64,000 nt of DNA from positions 248,001-312,000 of the forward strand of contig NZ_MWMO01000004.1 of NCBI RefSeq assembly GCF_002556635.1, in the 5' to 3' direction. Below, piece after piece: positions 41,773-50,796 of this stretch. The position numbers were made by a program, and so were the translations under genes. This DNA comes from Novosphingobium sp. PC22D (GTDB lineage: Bacteria; Pseudomonadota; Alphaproteobacteria; Sphingomonadales; Sphingomonadaceae). The number at the start of each line of letters is the position of its first letter. Position 1 is the stretch's first letter. The notes beneath the pieces were generated by a model, which was given only the letters and a program-made list of their open reading frames with translations, was not told where the DNA came from and did not search any database.

Positions 41773-43590
41773 GTGAACGGCGAACTTCAGCAAGGCCTTG
41801 GCACCGCGCTCGCGGCGTTGCGCGCGGGGCGCGACGGCGAGGCGCAGGCGCAGCTCGACGCGCTGCTCGCGCGCTGGCCGAACGATCCCGACGCGCTCCA
41901 GCTCAGCGGCATGGTGAAACGCAAGCGGGGCGATCAGGCGGGCGCGATCGCGCTCTTCCGGCGCTCGCTCGAAATCCGGCCCGCGCAACCGCATGTGCAT
42001 CACAGCCTGGGCAACGCCTATCTCGCTCTCGGGCGGAAGGCCGAGGCGCGCGCGGCCTACGCCGAGGCCCTTCGGCATGCGCCAGACAACCTCGACGCCC
42101 GCATCGCGCTGGGCGAATGCGAGTTCGAGGACGGCGAGGCGAAGCGGGGCTGCGCGACCTTGCGCAAGGCCATCAAGCAGGCCCCCGAGAACGGCAGGGC
42201 ATGGGCGTCCTACGGTCGGGCGCTGCGCGCCGACGCACGCCACGAAGAGGCGATCGAGGCGCTGTTGCGCGCCGCCCAGCTTCGCCCCGGCCATGTCGGC
42301 ACGCTCTACAACCTCGCCGTCGCCTTGCGCCTCGGCGGTCGCGTCGACGAGGCGCGGCTGCTGCTCGAAGAGTGCCTGAAGCGCAATCCGGACTTGTTCG
42401 AGGCACGCTACGTCCTCGGCCATTGCCAGCAGGAACTCGGCGAGGTCGAGGCGGCGGCAAGGACTTATCGCGCCGCCATCGCGGCACGGCCCACGGCGCG
42501 CGACGCGCACGATTCGCTCAGCCGCCTGCTGTGGCAGCACGGCGACGCGCAAGGTTACCTGCAAAGCTATGGCGAAGTGCTCTCCGCCATGCCGGACGAA
42601 GCCCCGCTGCTTGCCGACCTCGCCGCCAAGCTGGGACAAGCCGGGCGCCTCGACGAGGCCGTGCAGCTTCTCCGCGAAAGCATGGCGCGCGGCGTCGAGA
42701 CGCCGGACATCGCCTTTCGCCTCGGCCAGTCGCTGGCGGCACGCAAGGACGATTGGCTCGCCGAAGCCGTCGCGCCGCTACGGAGCGCCGCCGAAGCCAC
42801 GCCAGTCGACCACGGCGCGCGCTATGAACTGATCCGCGTGCTCATGGAACTCGGACGGCTGGACGAAGCGCAACAGGCGCTCGCGCCACTGCGCTCGGCA
42901 AAGCCGGCGGATCAGCAGGGCGTAGCGCTCCAGGCGCTGATCTGGCGCGCACTGGGCGATGCCCGCGCCGACCCGCTTCTCGATACGGACGCGCTGGTAT
43001 GGGCGGGCGTTCTCGAACCGCCCCCGGGCTACGGCGACATCGCCGGTTTCAATCGCGACCTCGCGGCGGCGCTCGATCGCTACCACCGCGGCCAGCGGCA
43101 TCCGATCGAGCAGACCTTGCGCGGCGGTACGCAGACCGTCGGCGAACTGCTCGATCGCGATGAGCCGGCGATCCGCGCCCTGCGCGGCATGCTCGCACGC
43201 GCGGTCACGGCCTTCATCGCGCGAATGCCCGACGGCGCCGACCAGCCTCTGTTCGCACGCAAGGCGCACGATTTCCGCTTTTCCGGTTCTTGGTCGGTCA
43301 GGCTCGCGACGCAAGGCTATCACCTCAGCCATATCCATCCGTCGGGCTGGATAAGCTCGTGCTACTATGTCGCCGTGCCCGAGAGCATCGCGCAGGGCAG
43401 CGACGACGCGGGCTGCCTCGTGCTCGGCAAGTCCAACCTCGATCTCGGCCCGGCCGACCGGGTGTTGCGCACGATCCGGCCGCAATCCGGACTGCTCGCG
43501 CTGTTTCCCTCGTATATGTACCACGCCACGGTTCCGTTCGAGAGCGAGACTCCCCGGCTCACCGTCGCGTTCGACGTCGTTCCTTCATAA
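41773..43590 (+). CDS. TPR-repeat protein with C-terminal 2OG-Fe(II) oxygenase-like domain
   Basis: This 605-residue protein has residues 1 to about 370 made of tandem TPR helices (LAALRAGRDGEAQAQLDAL, YNLAVALRLGGRVDEARLLL and similar). The C-terminal domain of about 200 residues resembles the putative 2OG-Fe(II) oxygenase family 5: HLSHIHPSGWISSCYYVAVP supplies His ligands and YMYHATVPFESE the distal His. TPR-oxygenase fusions often hydroxylate peptides or proteins, or modify a bound carrier. It starts at a GTG. No signal peptide is present. The target is unknown. It converges with the TonB receptor. Confidence 0.8.
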   Translation: MNGELQQGLGTALAALRAGRDGEAQAQLDALLARWPNDPDALQLSGMVKRKRGDQAGAIALFRRSLEIRPAQPHVHHSLGNAYLALGRKAEARAAYAEALRHAPDNLDARIALGECEFEDGEAKRGCATLRKAIKQAPENGRAWASYGRALRADARHEEAIEALLRAAQLRPGHVGTLYNLAVALRLGGRVDEARLLLEECLKRNPDLFEARYVLGHCQQELGEVEAAARTYRAAIAARPTARDAHDSLSRLLWQHGDAQGYLQSYGEVLSAMPDEAPLLADLAAKLGQAGRLDEAVQLLRESMARGVETPDIAFRLGQSLAARKDDWLAEAVAPLRSAAEATPVDHGARYELIRVLMELGRLDEAQQALAPLRSAKPADQQGVALQALIWRALGDARADPLLDTDALVWAGVLEPPPGYGDIAGFNRDLAAALDRYHRGQRHPIEQTLRGGTQTVGELLDRDEPAIRALRGMLARAVTAFIARMPDGADQPLFARKAHDFRFSGSWSVRLATQGYHLSHIHPSGWISSCYYVAVPESIAQGSDDAGCLVLGKSNLDLGPADRVLRTIRPQSGLLALFPSYMYHATVPFESETPRLTVAFDVVPS

Positions 43591-43624
43591 CCGCGTCGAC
43601 GAAATCCGGTCCGCCAAGGAAAAA

Positions 43625-43649
43625 CCCCGCCGCGCATCGCGCGACGGGG
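43625..43649. terminator. Bidirectional terminator between TPR-oxygenase and TonB receptor
   Basis: CCCCGCCGCGC and GCGCGACGGGG form an 11-base stem with one mismatch around ATC. On the minus strand it is followed by GTTTTTCC, so it mainly ends the TonB receptor transcript; on the plus strand CTTTCC follows. Confidence 0.75.
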
Positions 43650-43674
43650 CTTTCCGTTCCGTGGCGGCGGGGCC

Positions 43675-46668
43675 TCAGAACTTGAGCTTGGCTCCCATGA
43701 AGAAGCGGATGCCCAGGGGATCGTACGTGCTCGGATAAGTGTTGAGCTGTTCCTGGGCGCTGCCCAGAAGCTGCTGGTGATTATCGAACATGTTGAGAAT
43801 GCCGCCGTAGAGCGTGTACTTGTCGAGGTCGTAGTCGAACGAGAAGTCGAAGTAGTTCTCGGGATCGATCTTCGGCACCGGAAGCACGCTCGCATCCACC
43901 ACGCCGCGCGTGACGCGGTCGTCGGTGACCTTGCCCTGGTAGCGCCAGCGAATGCTGGTCGTCAGGCGCCCGACCTTGAGCGTGAGCCGGGTGTTCGCCT
44001 TGAACTCGGGCATCGGCTCGCCGCAGGTCAGGCCGAACGTTCCGGCGCACTCGTTCACGCGATCTGGCAGCGCCGCGACCGAGGTCACGTCGAAGCTGTT
44101 CAGCCAGTTGGCCGTGGTCGCGATGTTCAGCGTGCTGTCCGAACCGGCGAGCATGCCGAGCGGCATCGTGTAGCTTACGCCCACGTCGATGCCGTCGGTC
44201 TTGATCTTGCCGATGTTCGCGAACAGGACGCTCACGCCGCTGTCCTGGCCCGCGGCATTGGTGCCGGTGCCGATCGTGCCGTCGTCCTGGCGGATGATCG
44301 AGCGGCAATACGGGCTGTCCGCGTCCTGAACCTGATTGTAGCACAAGTCGAAGACGTTGTTGATCGATCCGCCGAGGCGCGCGATCGCGTCGTTCACGGT
44401 AATGTTGTAGTAATCGACCGTGATCGCGAGACGCGGGATCGGCTCGAAGACGGCGCCGACCGTGTAGGTGTCGGTCGATTCCTCCTCGAGATCCGGATTG
44501 CCGCCGACGATGCCCGAGACCTGGAAGCTCGGCTGGACGCCGCTGGTGCCGACGATGCCGTTGGGGACGCCGGTCGCGACGCACAGCGCGCGGATCGCGG
44601 AATCGCTGGCCGCACTGGCAAGCGCGCAAGGATCGCTGGCCGCTTCCGAGACGCGTGACTGCGCCGAGAACAGCTCGTTGACGCTCGGCGCGCGCACGGC
44701 GCGCTGATACTGGCCGCGCAGCCGCAGGGAATCGACGACCTGCCAGGTCGCGCCGCCGCCATAGGTCCACACGCCCTTCACGTTGTCGAGCGAGTAGTCC
44801 GAGTAGCGGAACGCGCCGTTGAGCTCGAAGCCGTAGAACACGGGGATGCGAAGCTCACCGAAGAATTCCTTGACGTCGTACTCGCCGTAAGTCGGCTCGC
44901 CGACCTGACCGACGCTTCCGGTCGCCGGATTGAACGCGGCGGTGACTTCGCGCCACTCGAAGCCGGCGGCGAAGCCGAGCGGACCGGCAGGCAGTTCGAC
45001 GACGGTGCCCGTGACCGACGCCTGGGCGACCTTCATCGTCGTCTCGTAGGTGCTGACCTGACGCTCGGTGATGAAGTCGATACCCTCGGGCGAGATGTTC
45101 GGGCCGAAGATGTTGAGCGGGACGCAGCCGTTCGACTGATCGGCGCAGACCAGGTTGCCCGAGGAGTCGAACGCCGTCGTCACGCCCTGCGCATAACGCG
45201 AGGCGACGATGTTGCCAGTGCTGGTCAGCGTGTTCTTCGACTTGGCGTAGGAATAGTAGGCATCCCACTGAAGGTCGGTGAACGCGTTCTCGCTGAGCGA
45301 GCCGATGTCGCCCCGCAGACCGCCGACGAAGCGGTAGGCATCGCGATCGTAAGTCGCGTTGCGGGTCGGACCCTCGCTGATGCGGCGCCCGATGCTGACG
45401 GTGGTGTAGCCGTCATTGCGCGTGGCGGCCGGAATGATGACGGGCAGTCCGTCCGCGCCGAGCACGGGGTTGTTGTTCGCGTCGAGCTGAACCGTTCCCT
45501 CGCTCGCATCGAGCGCGCGGAACAGGTTCTGCAGGCCGGGCGTCAGGAACGGGCTGTCGACCTGGATCGAGTAGCTGCCCGTGACCGGGGTCGCGGCATA
45601 CTGCGTCTTGGTGCGGTTGCTGCTGTAGAGGCCCTCGAAATAGGCCTCGATCCCCGGCGTGACTTCATAGTGCGCCATGCCGCCGAACTGGTTACGGACG
45701 AGCGGCAGTTGCAGGTAGTTGTCGGGATTGAAGTTGTAGCGGTCGCCGGGAACGACGAAGGGGCTCACTTGCTGGCCGGTCTCGTCGAACTTGAAGCCGT
45801 TCGAGGTGAGGTTGTTGAGCCCCAGCGAGGCAAGCGCGCTCTGCACGCCGGGCCGCCCCGTGAGAGCCGCGCCCGCCGGCAGGCCGGCGATACGGCCATT
45901 GGGAATGCCCGCACTGCCGCCGCAGGCGAGCGCCGGCGAACCGTCGATCGTCGTATCCTCGAGGAAGCAGGCCGACCGGCCGCGAGCGTCGGCGAAGGTA
46001 TCGTCACGGTTGTAGTAGTTGTAGAACAGCGTGACGTTGCCGCGACCTTCGGCGAAGTTGGCGCCGCCCACGATGTCGAGGTTGAAGCGCGCGGAATCGC
46101 CCGCGGCAGTGATGTCGTACTGGCTCGATACCTCGAGCCCGTCCATGTCATCCTTGAGGATGAAGTTGACCACGCCCGAAACGGCGTCCGAGCCGTAAAC
46201 CGCCGAAGACCCGCCGGTGATGAGCTCGACGCGCTCGACCAGCGCGGTCGGTATCGTGTTGACGTCGACGATCTGGCGCGCGTCGAAGAAGACGAAGCGG
46301 CGACCGTTGACGAGAATGAGGTTGCGCTGCGGTCCCAGACCGCGCAGGTCCATCGTCGCCGCCGCGCTGGTTTCGTTGTTGGTGAACGCGCCCTCGCCCG
46401 GAACGACCTGCGGCAAGGTATTGAGCAAGGTTTCCATCGTCGCCGTGCCGGTGAGCGTCAGCTCTTCTTCGCCCACGACCGACATCGGGCTCATCGACTC
46501 GACGTTCTGGCTGGCAATGCGCGAACCGGTGACGACGATGCCGCCACCTTCTGTCGTATCCTCGGTCGGCGCGATCTGGGCGTGGGCCGCCGTCGTCAGC
46601 GCGAGCGTCGAGGTGGCGGAGCAAAGGAGCGTGGCGAGCACGCCTCTCATGGTTGATGGTTGGGCCAC
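43675..46668 (-). CDS. TonB-dependent outer-membrane receptor 1
   Basis: This 997-residue receptor has a signal peptide (MRGVLATLLCSATSTLALTT), a TonB-box-like region (GGGIVVTGSRI), a plug domain with LRGLGPQRNLILVNGRR and GSSAVYGSDAVSGVVNFIL, and a beta-barrel ending in phenylalanine (FFMGAKLKF). It belongs to the large sphingomonad/Xanthomonas-type group that imports carbohydrates, peptides or aromatic compounds. The GTG at 46668 lies after AGGGGGAA; an ATG 18 bases downstream is the alternative. Its promoter carries the 15-base operator shared with the NSS/MarR region, linking uptake to amino-acid catabolism. Confidence 0.93.
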   Translation of the reverse strand: MAQPSTMRGVLATLLCSATSTLALTTAAHAQIAPTEDTTEGGGIVVTGSRIASQNVESMSPMSVVGEEELTLTGTATMETLLNTLPQVVPGEGAFTNNETSAAATMDLRGLGPQRNLILVNGRRFVFFDARQIVDVNTIPTALVERVELITGGSSAVYGSDAVSGVVNFILKDDMDGLEVSSQYDITAAGDSARFNLDIVGGANFAEGRGNVTLFYNYYNRDDTFADARGRSACFLEDTTIDGSPALACGGSAGIPNGRIAGLPAGAALTGRPGVQSALASLGLNNLTSNGFKFDETGQQVSPFVVPGDRYNFNPDNYLQLPLVRNQFGGMAHYEVTPGIEAYFEGLYSSNRTKTQYAATPVTGSYSIQVDSPFLTPGLQNLFRALDASEGTVQLDANNNPVLGADGLPVIIPAATRNDGYTTVSIGRRISEGPTRNATYDRDAYRFVGGLRGDIGSLSENAFTDLQWDAYYSYAKSKNTLTSTGNIVASRYAQGVTTAFDSSGNLVCADQSNGCVPLNIFGPNISPEGIDFITERQVSTYETTMKVAQASVTGTVVELPAGPLGFAAGFEWREVTAAFNPATGSVGQVGEPTYGEYDVKEFFGELRIPVFYGFELNGAFRYSDYSLDNVKGVWTYGGGATWQVVDSLRLRGQYQRAVRAPSVNELFSAQSRVSEAASDPCALASAASDSAIRALCVATGVPNGIVGTSGVQPSFQVSGIVGGNPDLEEESTDTYTVGAVFEPIPRLAITVDYYNITVNDAIARLGGSINNVFDLCYNQVQDADSPYCRSIIRQDDGTIGTGTNAAGQDSGVSVLFANIGKIKTDGIDVGVSYTMPLGMLAGSDSTLNIATTANWLNSFDVTSVAALPDRVNECAGTFGLTCGEPMPEFKANTRLTLKVGRLTTSIRWRYQGKVTDDRVTRGVVDASVLPVPKIDPENYFDFSFDYDLDKYTLYGGILNMFDNHQQLLGSAQEQLNTYPSTYDPLGIRFFMGAKLKF

Positions 46669-47122
46669 AATTCCCCCTGAACTAGGTTTTTTCCAGCTCT
46701 CCCGGAGCGTGTTTTTTGTTCGGCGAGGTTGAAGCTACAGGATAGCGATCGAATGTCAATGCAAATGCATATGTTCAAACATGCTTTTGTGGATGATATT
46801 CAGGCGCACGAAGCCGGTCCGCTCCATCGGCGGCTTGCTGATCGCCGATACCGACGGCGCGCGCTCGCAAGGAGGAGCGCCGGAACGAAGCGTCCTCAAA
46901 ACGGAACCGAGCCTTGGCCCGAAACCTCACTCGGCGGGCCCGCGCCATAAGTCCGTTCGCGCAAGCCGCTGTCTCGGTCGGACAATCCGGAAGCGCGCGA
47001 GCGGCCAGCACCAGCGCGGCCGCGCCAACAGGGCAATACACTGCGCCAAGCTGGCGGGCTCACGCATCATGCCGCGAGCGTTCGAGATAGACCTCGCGCC
47101 ACGGCGGGCCCCAGGGCCGGCA
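46669..47122. promoter_or_regulatory. 454-base gene-free region upstream of TonB receptor 1
   Basis: Only regulatory signals are convincing here. On the minus strand TTGACA (46759-46754) abuts the operator ATGCAAATGCATATG (46759-46773), and a weak TAGCTT lies 16 bases on, so bound MarR protein would cover the -35. The rest (about 46800-47122) is GC-rich, and frames in it look like chance open frames. Confidence 0.55.
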
Positions 47123-48058
47123 TCAGGTCGCGATCGGCTGGTAGGGCTTGGGTGACCATTGCCGGGGATCGGCCTCGTCATGCGTCGAAACCCCGTCGGG
47201 CGAACCGGCGAAGATGTCCTGCCAGCGCTGCGCGATCGTCTCCAGCGTCATTTCGCGATCCGCAAAACCGCCAGTGCGCGCAAGATAGAAGCGCGCGACG
47301 CGGCCGCCCATCGATTCGATGCATTCCCCGGTGAACGGCACGCTCTCGTGTGCCAGGAACGCCACGGTGGGCGAGACGATCTCCGGCGGCATCGTTTCGC
47401 TTGCCTGCGCTATGAACGAGGACGCCTCTTCCTGGGCCGCATGGACCATGCGGGTCAGCGCTCCGGGAACGACGGAATTCGCCTTGATGCCGAAGTCGAC
47501 GCCCTCCGACGCCAGCGCGCGGGTGAACGAATAAACGCCGCCTTTCGCGGCGGCATAGGCCGATTGCCAGGCAAGGCCGGTCATCGACCCGGACGATATG
47601 TTGACGATGCGGCCGAACCCCGCCGCCTTCATGTGCGGCCAGGCCGCGCGGCAGGTCTGGACGGTGCCCATCAGGTTTACCTCGATGATGTCGCGGAAAT
47701 CGCGCGGCGTCATGTCCTCGAACGAGACCACGCGGCAGATGCCGGCGTTGTTGACGAGGATGTCGCACGAACCGAACGCCGACATCGCGGTTTCAACGAT
47801 GGCGGCCGCTCCGTCCTCGCTCGCCACCGAATTGGTATCGGCCACGGCTTCGCCGCCGGCCCGGCGGATCTCCTCGACGACCGCTTCCGCCGATGCGACG
47901 CCGGGATAGCCGAGTTCCGCGGGCAGGACGCCGATATCGTTCACGACCACCCGCGCGCCCCGTGCCGCCAGCAAAAGCGCATGCGACCGGCCGAGGCTCG
48001 GGTTGCCGCCCGCGCCGGTGACGATCGCGGTACGCCCGTCGAAACGCAGCATGCTCAT
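47123..48058 (-). CDS. SDR dehydrogenase of the multifunctional-enzyme type
   Basis: This 311-residue SDR has TGAGGNPSLGRSHALLLA, VNDIG, NNAGI, NISSGS and YAAAK. The GxGGNPSLGR form and the VVNDIG segment resemble the (R)-3-hydroxyacyl-CoA dehydrogenase part of peroxisomal multifunctional enzyme 2 (HSD17B4-like). It has a C-terminal tail of about 60 residues beyond the SDR core. It probably oxidises a 3-hydroxyacyl-CoA or steroid-like alcohol. Its ATG overlaps the stop of the phosphotriesterase-like gene by four bases. Confidence 0.85.
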   Translation of the reverse strand: MSMLRFDGRTAIVTGAGGNPSLGRSHALLLAARGARVVVNDIGVLPAELGYPGVASAEAVVEEIRRAGGEAVADTNSVASEDGAAAIVETAMSAFGSCDILVNNAGICRVVSFEDMTPRDFRDIIEVNLMGTVQTCRAAWPHMKAAGFGRIVNISSGSMTGLAWQSAYAAAKGGVYSFTRALASEGVDFGIKANSVVPGALTRMVHAAQEEASSFIAQASETMPPEIVSPTVAFLAHESVPFTGECIESMGGRVARFYLARTGGFADREMTLETIAQRWQDIFAGSPDGVSTHDEADPRQWSPKPYQPIAT

Positions 48059-49050
48059 GCCTCGACCCCCGCTTTCGTGGCGGCTCTTTCAAAGAGCCTG
48101 CGCGGAGTCTCGACGAACATGCGATCGAGGTCGTGCTGCGACACCCCGGCCTCGCCGAGCGCCGGGATCACATCGTTGTGGATGTGCAGGTAGTTGTGGT
48201 TCGGCATCGCGGCCGCATAGTCAGAGACGTCCGGGAAAAAGTCCGACCAGCAGCAGCAATCGTGGCTGAGCGCGAGCCTGTCCGCGTATCCGCGCCGCAC
48301 CATTTCAGCAATCGTGGCGACGCGCTCATCCATGGTGATGGCGAAATCGACGCCGAAGCGGTCCATGCCGAGGATCGATCCCTTGTCGGCCAGCTCCATC
48401 AGGTAGTCGATGTCCGTGCTGTCGCCACAATGGCCGATGACGACTTCCTCGAGGTCAACGCCTTCCTCGGCGAGGACCCGCTGCACGTCGCGCCCGGTGT
48501 GCTGCAACGGCGCCGTATGGACCGTGATCGGAACCCCCGTCGCGCGGTTCGCCTGGGCAACCGCGCGCATCACCCGCTCGACGCCGGGACGCAGCCCGGC
48601 CGCGTCGATGGCGCACTTCAGCATCCCGGCCTTCACGCCGGTGCCGGCAATGCCATCGACGATGTCGCCGATGAAGTGTCCGATCATCGGCTCCACCTCG
48701 GCATCCTTGAGCAGTCCGGGCCCCCAGAACAGGAAAGGCGCGGGAACCGCATCGAAAGTGTAGGCGCCCGTCGACACGACGATGTTCAGCGCGGTCCGGC
48801 CTGCCGCCTCGGCCAGCGCGGGCATGTGCCGCCCCAGGCCAAGGACGGTGAGGTCGATGATCGTGTCGATGCCCGCCGCGTGCAGCGCATCGAGCCTCGC
48901 GACGGCGTCGCTGATGGTGCGCTCATCGAAGAAGTCGGGCCGGTAGTTGTAGGTGTATTCCATGTCCATGAGGAAGACGTGCTCGTGGATCAGCACGCGA
49001 CCAAGGTCTGCGCTTTCGATGGCGCCGCGCGCGGTCTCAATTTTCGGCAA
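48055..49050 (-). CDS. Phosphotriesterase-family hydrolase (lactonase-like)
   Basis: The protein is about 331 residues from a TTG at 49050 that follows GGGAGAGA; no ATG gives the complete N-terminus. Metal ligands visible are HEH in VLIHEHVFL, a bridging Lys in GMLKCAID, HTAPLQH, VIGHCGD and LSHDCCCWSD. Most natural members hydrolyse lactones rather than phosphotriesters. The CCC run next to the last aspartate is unusual. It is first in a two-gene operon with the SDR. Cytosolic, with no signal peptide. Substrate unknown. Confidence 0.82.
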   Translation of the reverse strand: MPKIETARGAIESADLGRVLIHEHVFLMDMEYTYNYRPDFFDERTISDAVARLDALHAAGIDTIIDLTVLGLGRHMPALAEAAGRTALNIVVSTGAYTFDAVPAPFLFWGPGLLKDAEVEPMIGHFIGDIVDGIAGTGVKAGMLKCAIDAAGLRPGVERVMRAVAQANRATGVPITVHTAPLQHTGRDVQRVLAEEGVDLEEVVIGHCGDSTDIDYLMELADKGSILGMDRFGVDFAITMDERVATIAEMVRRGYADRLALSHDCCCWSDFFPDVSDYAAAMPNHNYLHIHNDVIPALGEAGVSQHDLDRMFVETPRRLFERAATKAGVEA

Positions 49051-49500
49051 TCTTCTCTCCCTCGGCTCTCGATGCTGACGGGGTCCATTTGTCGCCAAGC
49101 CTGCATGCGCCGGCACGCCATGGCAAGCACTCCAGGCCCGAATACGCGTTCGACGGCCGGGACGCGATCGACGAAATTCTCAAGTGCCCAACGCAAGGGT
49201 TTCGCGCCTGAAAAATGCACTATCTTGCGTCTCGCGTGATCACTCCCGCTTGTGCCATCGCTCACGTCCACGCGGCGCGTCGGTTGGAAATTATCACGAG
49301 AAGATTGTTTTCACCGGATATTATAGAGCGAAACAAGCGCTTGATAGCAGGATCGATGGATGCGGACAAAGGATTCGGCGCCCCAATCCCAAGCTGAATC
49401 ATGCATTATAAGTTGACGTTCCCAAGGCGCGCGGTGATGAGCGTCGAGAGCGAAAAACCGCCGTCGAGACGCCACGGGCGCAATTGGGGATGGGAGAGAC
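49051..49500. promoter_or_regulatory. 450-base divergent regulatory region with motif-B site
   Basis: No gene is convincing in this stretch between the phosphotriesterase-like gene and the MFS permease. It contains ATCATGCATTAT at 49398-49409, about 92 bases before the permease start, which matches sites before the second TonB receptor and the phosphotransferase/SnoaL pair. The part 49290-49410 is AT-rich, as expected for a promoter. Confidence 0.5.
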
Positions 49501-50739
49501 ATGCAGACGACCCGAGGGGAATGGCGCGACAACTGGCCGGTGCTTGTGGCCGCGATGATCGGGTTCTCGACGCTGGGCGTCCAGAGCTACGCGATCGGCC
49601 CTTTCGTGCCTCACCTCGAAGCGGAATACGGCTGGAGCCGGGCGGAGGTCATGCTGGGCGTCAGCATCTCCAACGCCGTGGGAATCTTCCTCAATATCGC
49701 CATCGGGCTGATCGTGGACCGCTTTGGTTCGCGAAGGATCGGGATCCTGGGCCTCGTCGTGAAGACGGGCGCGTTCGCCCTGCTCGGCACGGCGACCGGA
49801 TCGCTGCTGAACTGGTCGCTGCTGTGGGTCTTCGTGGCGATCGGGATCGTGCTGGTGCAGGCAACCGTCTGGACGCGCGTCATCGCCAGCCGGTTTGACC
49901 GCTCCCGCGGCTTCGCAATGGCTCTGACCCTGAGCGGAACGTCGCTCACCGCGATCATCGCGCCCGTGCTGGCGACGGCCCTGATCGCACAGTTCGGCTG
50001 GCGCGGCGGCTTTTTCGGTTTCGGCGCCGTGTGGCTCGCGGCGACACTGCCGCCTGTGTTCTTCCTGTTCCGCGATGCGCCGGCACGGCACGAAGCGGCC
50101 CCGCCGACGCCCCGGGACGTGCCCGGCCTGACCTTTCGCGAAGGCATCCGCACGCACGCATTCGCGCGTCTCATGATCTCGTTCGGATGCTTTTCCTTCT
50201 TCAGCATGACGATGGCCACAAACCTCATCCCCTTGCTGCTGGAACGAGGGGCCGGCCCCATGCAGGCCGGACAGATCGCTTCGATCATGGGGCTTTGCGG
50301 ATTGGCCTCGCGCCTGACCGTCGGCTTCCTGCTCGATCGCTTTCCCGGGCACGTCATTGGCGCGGTAACGCTGCTTTTGCCCGTTCTGGGAGCGGCGATC
50401 TTTCTGCTCGATCAACCGAGCATTTTCCTTCTCGCCGTCGGCGTCAGCCTGTTCGGTGCGGCGATCGGCGCGGAAATCGACGTCGCGCTCTATCTGGGCA
50501 CTCGGCATTTCGGCCTGAAGGCATTTGCCAGTCTGTTCGGAGGCGTGATCTCCTTCGGAGCCGTCAACGCGGCGATCGGCCCCTTCGTGGCAGGAGCGCT
50601 GCATGACCGGACCGGCAACTATGACAGCCTTCTCGCCATCGTCATGGCCGTGATGTCGCTAGGTGCGCTTGCCATGCTGACGATGAGGCGGCCGAGGGGC
50701 TCCTGGCAGGCCGCCGGCGAACGCGTGGCGGCCCACTGA
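49501..50739 (+). CDS. MFS transporter
   Basis: This 412-residue major facilitator protein has about 12 helices. The loop 2-3 motif is seen as GLIVDRFGSRRIGI and its counterpart in the second half as GFLLDRFPGHVIG. The layout resembles monocarboxylate/oxalate-type MFS proteins that import organic acids. The ATG follows GGGAGAGAC. Genes around it are catabolic and share an operator motif, so uptake of the pathway substrate is more likely than drug efflux. A perfect stem-loop follows the gene. Confidence 0.88.
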   Translation: MQTTRGEWRDNWPVLVAAMIGFSTLGVQSYAIGPFVPHLEAEYGWSRAEVMLGVSISNAVGIFLNIAIGLIVDRFGSRRIGILGLVVKTGAFALLGTATGSLLNWSLLWVFVAIGIVLVQATVWTRVIASRFDRSRGFAMALTLSGTSLTAIIAPVLATALIAQFGWRGGFFGFGAVWLAATLPPVFFLFRDAPARHEAAPPTPRDVPGLTFREGIRTHAFARLMISFGCFSFFSMTMATNLIPLLLERGAGPMQAGQIASIMGLCGLASRLTVGFLLDRFPGHVIGAVTLLLPVLGAAIFLLDQPSIFLLAVGVSLFGAAIGAEIDVALYLGTRHFGLKAFASLFGGVISFGAVNAAIGPFVAGALHDRTGNYDSLLAIVMAVMSLGALAMLTMRRPRGSWQAAGERVAAH

Positions 50740-50752
50740 AAGCAAGGCCGGG

Positions 50753-50790
50753 AGCGCGCGCCGGGCCAGAAGCGCAGCCCGGCGCGCGCT
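50753..50790. terminator. Perfect 14-base stem-loop between convergent genes
   Basis: AGCGCGCGCCGGGC and GCCCGGCGCGCGCT form a perfect 14-base stem with a ten-base loop between the MFS and EthD genes. No T-run follows on either strand, so it would act as a pause or mRNA-protecting structure or as an atypical terminator. Confidence 0.5.
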
Positions 50791-50796
50791 TCGCGC

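Noticed and set aside
46775..47041. 88-codon minus-strand frame in the TonB receptor upstream region
   Set aside because: No ribosome site or family features, and it crosses the operator region.
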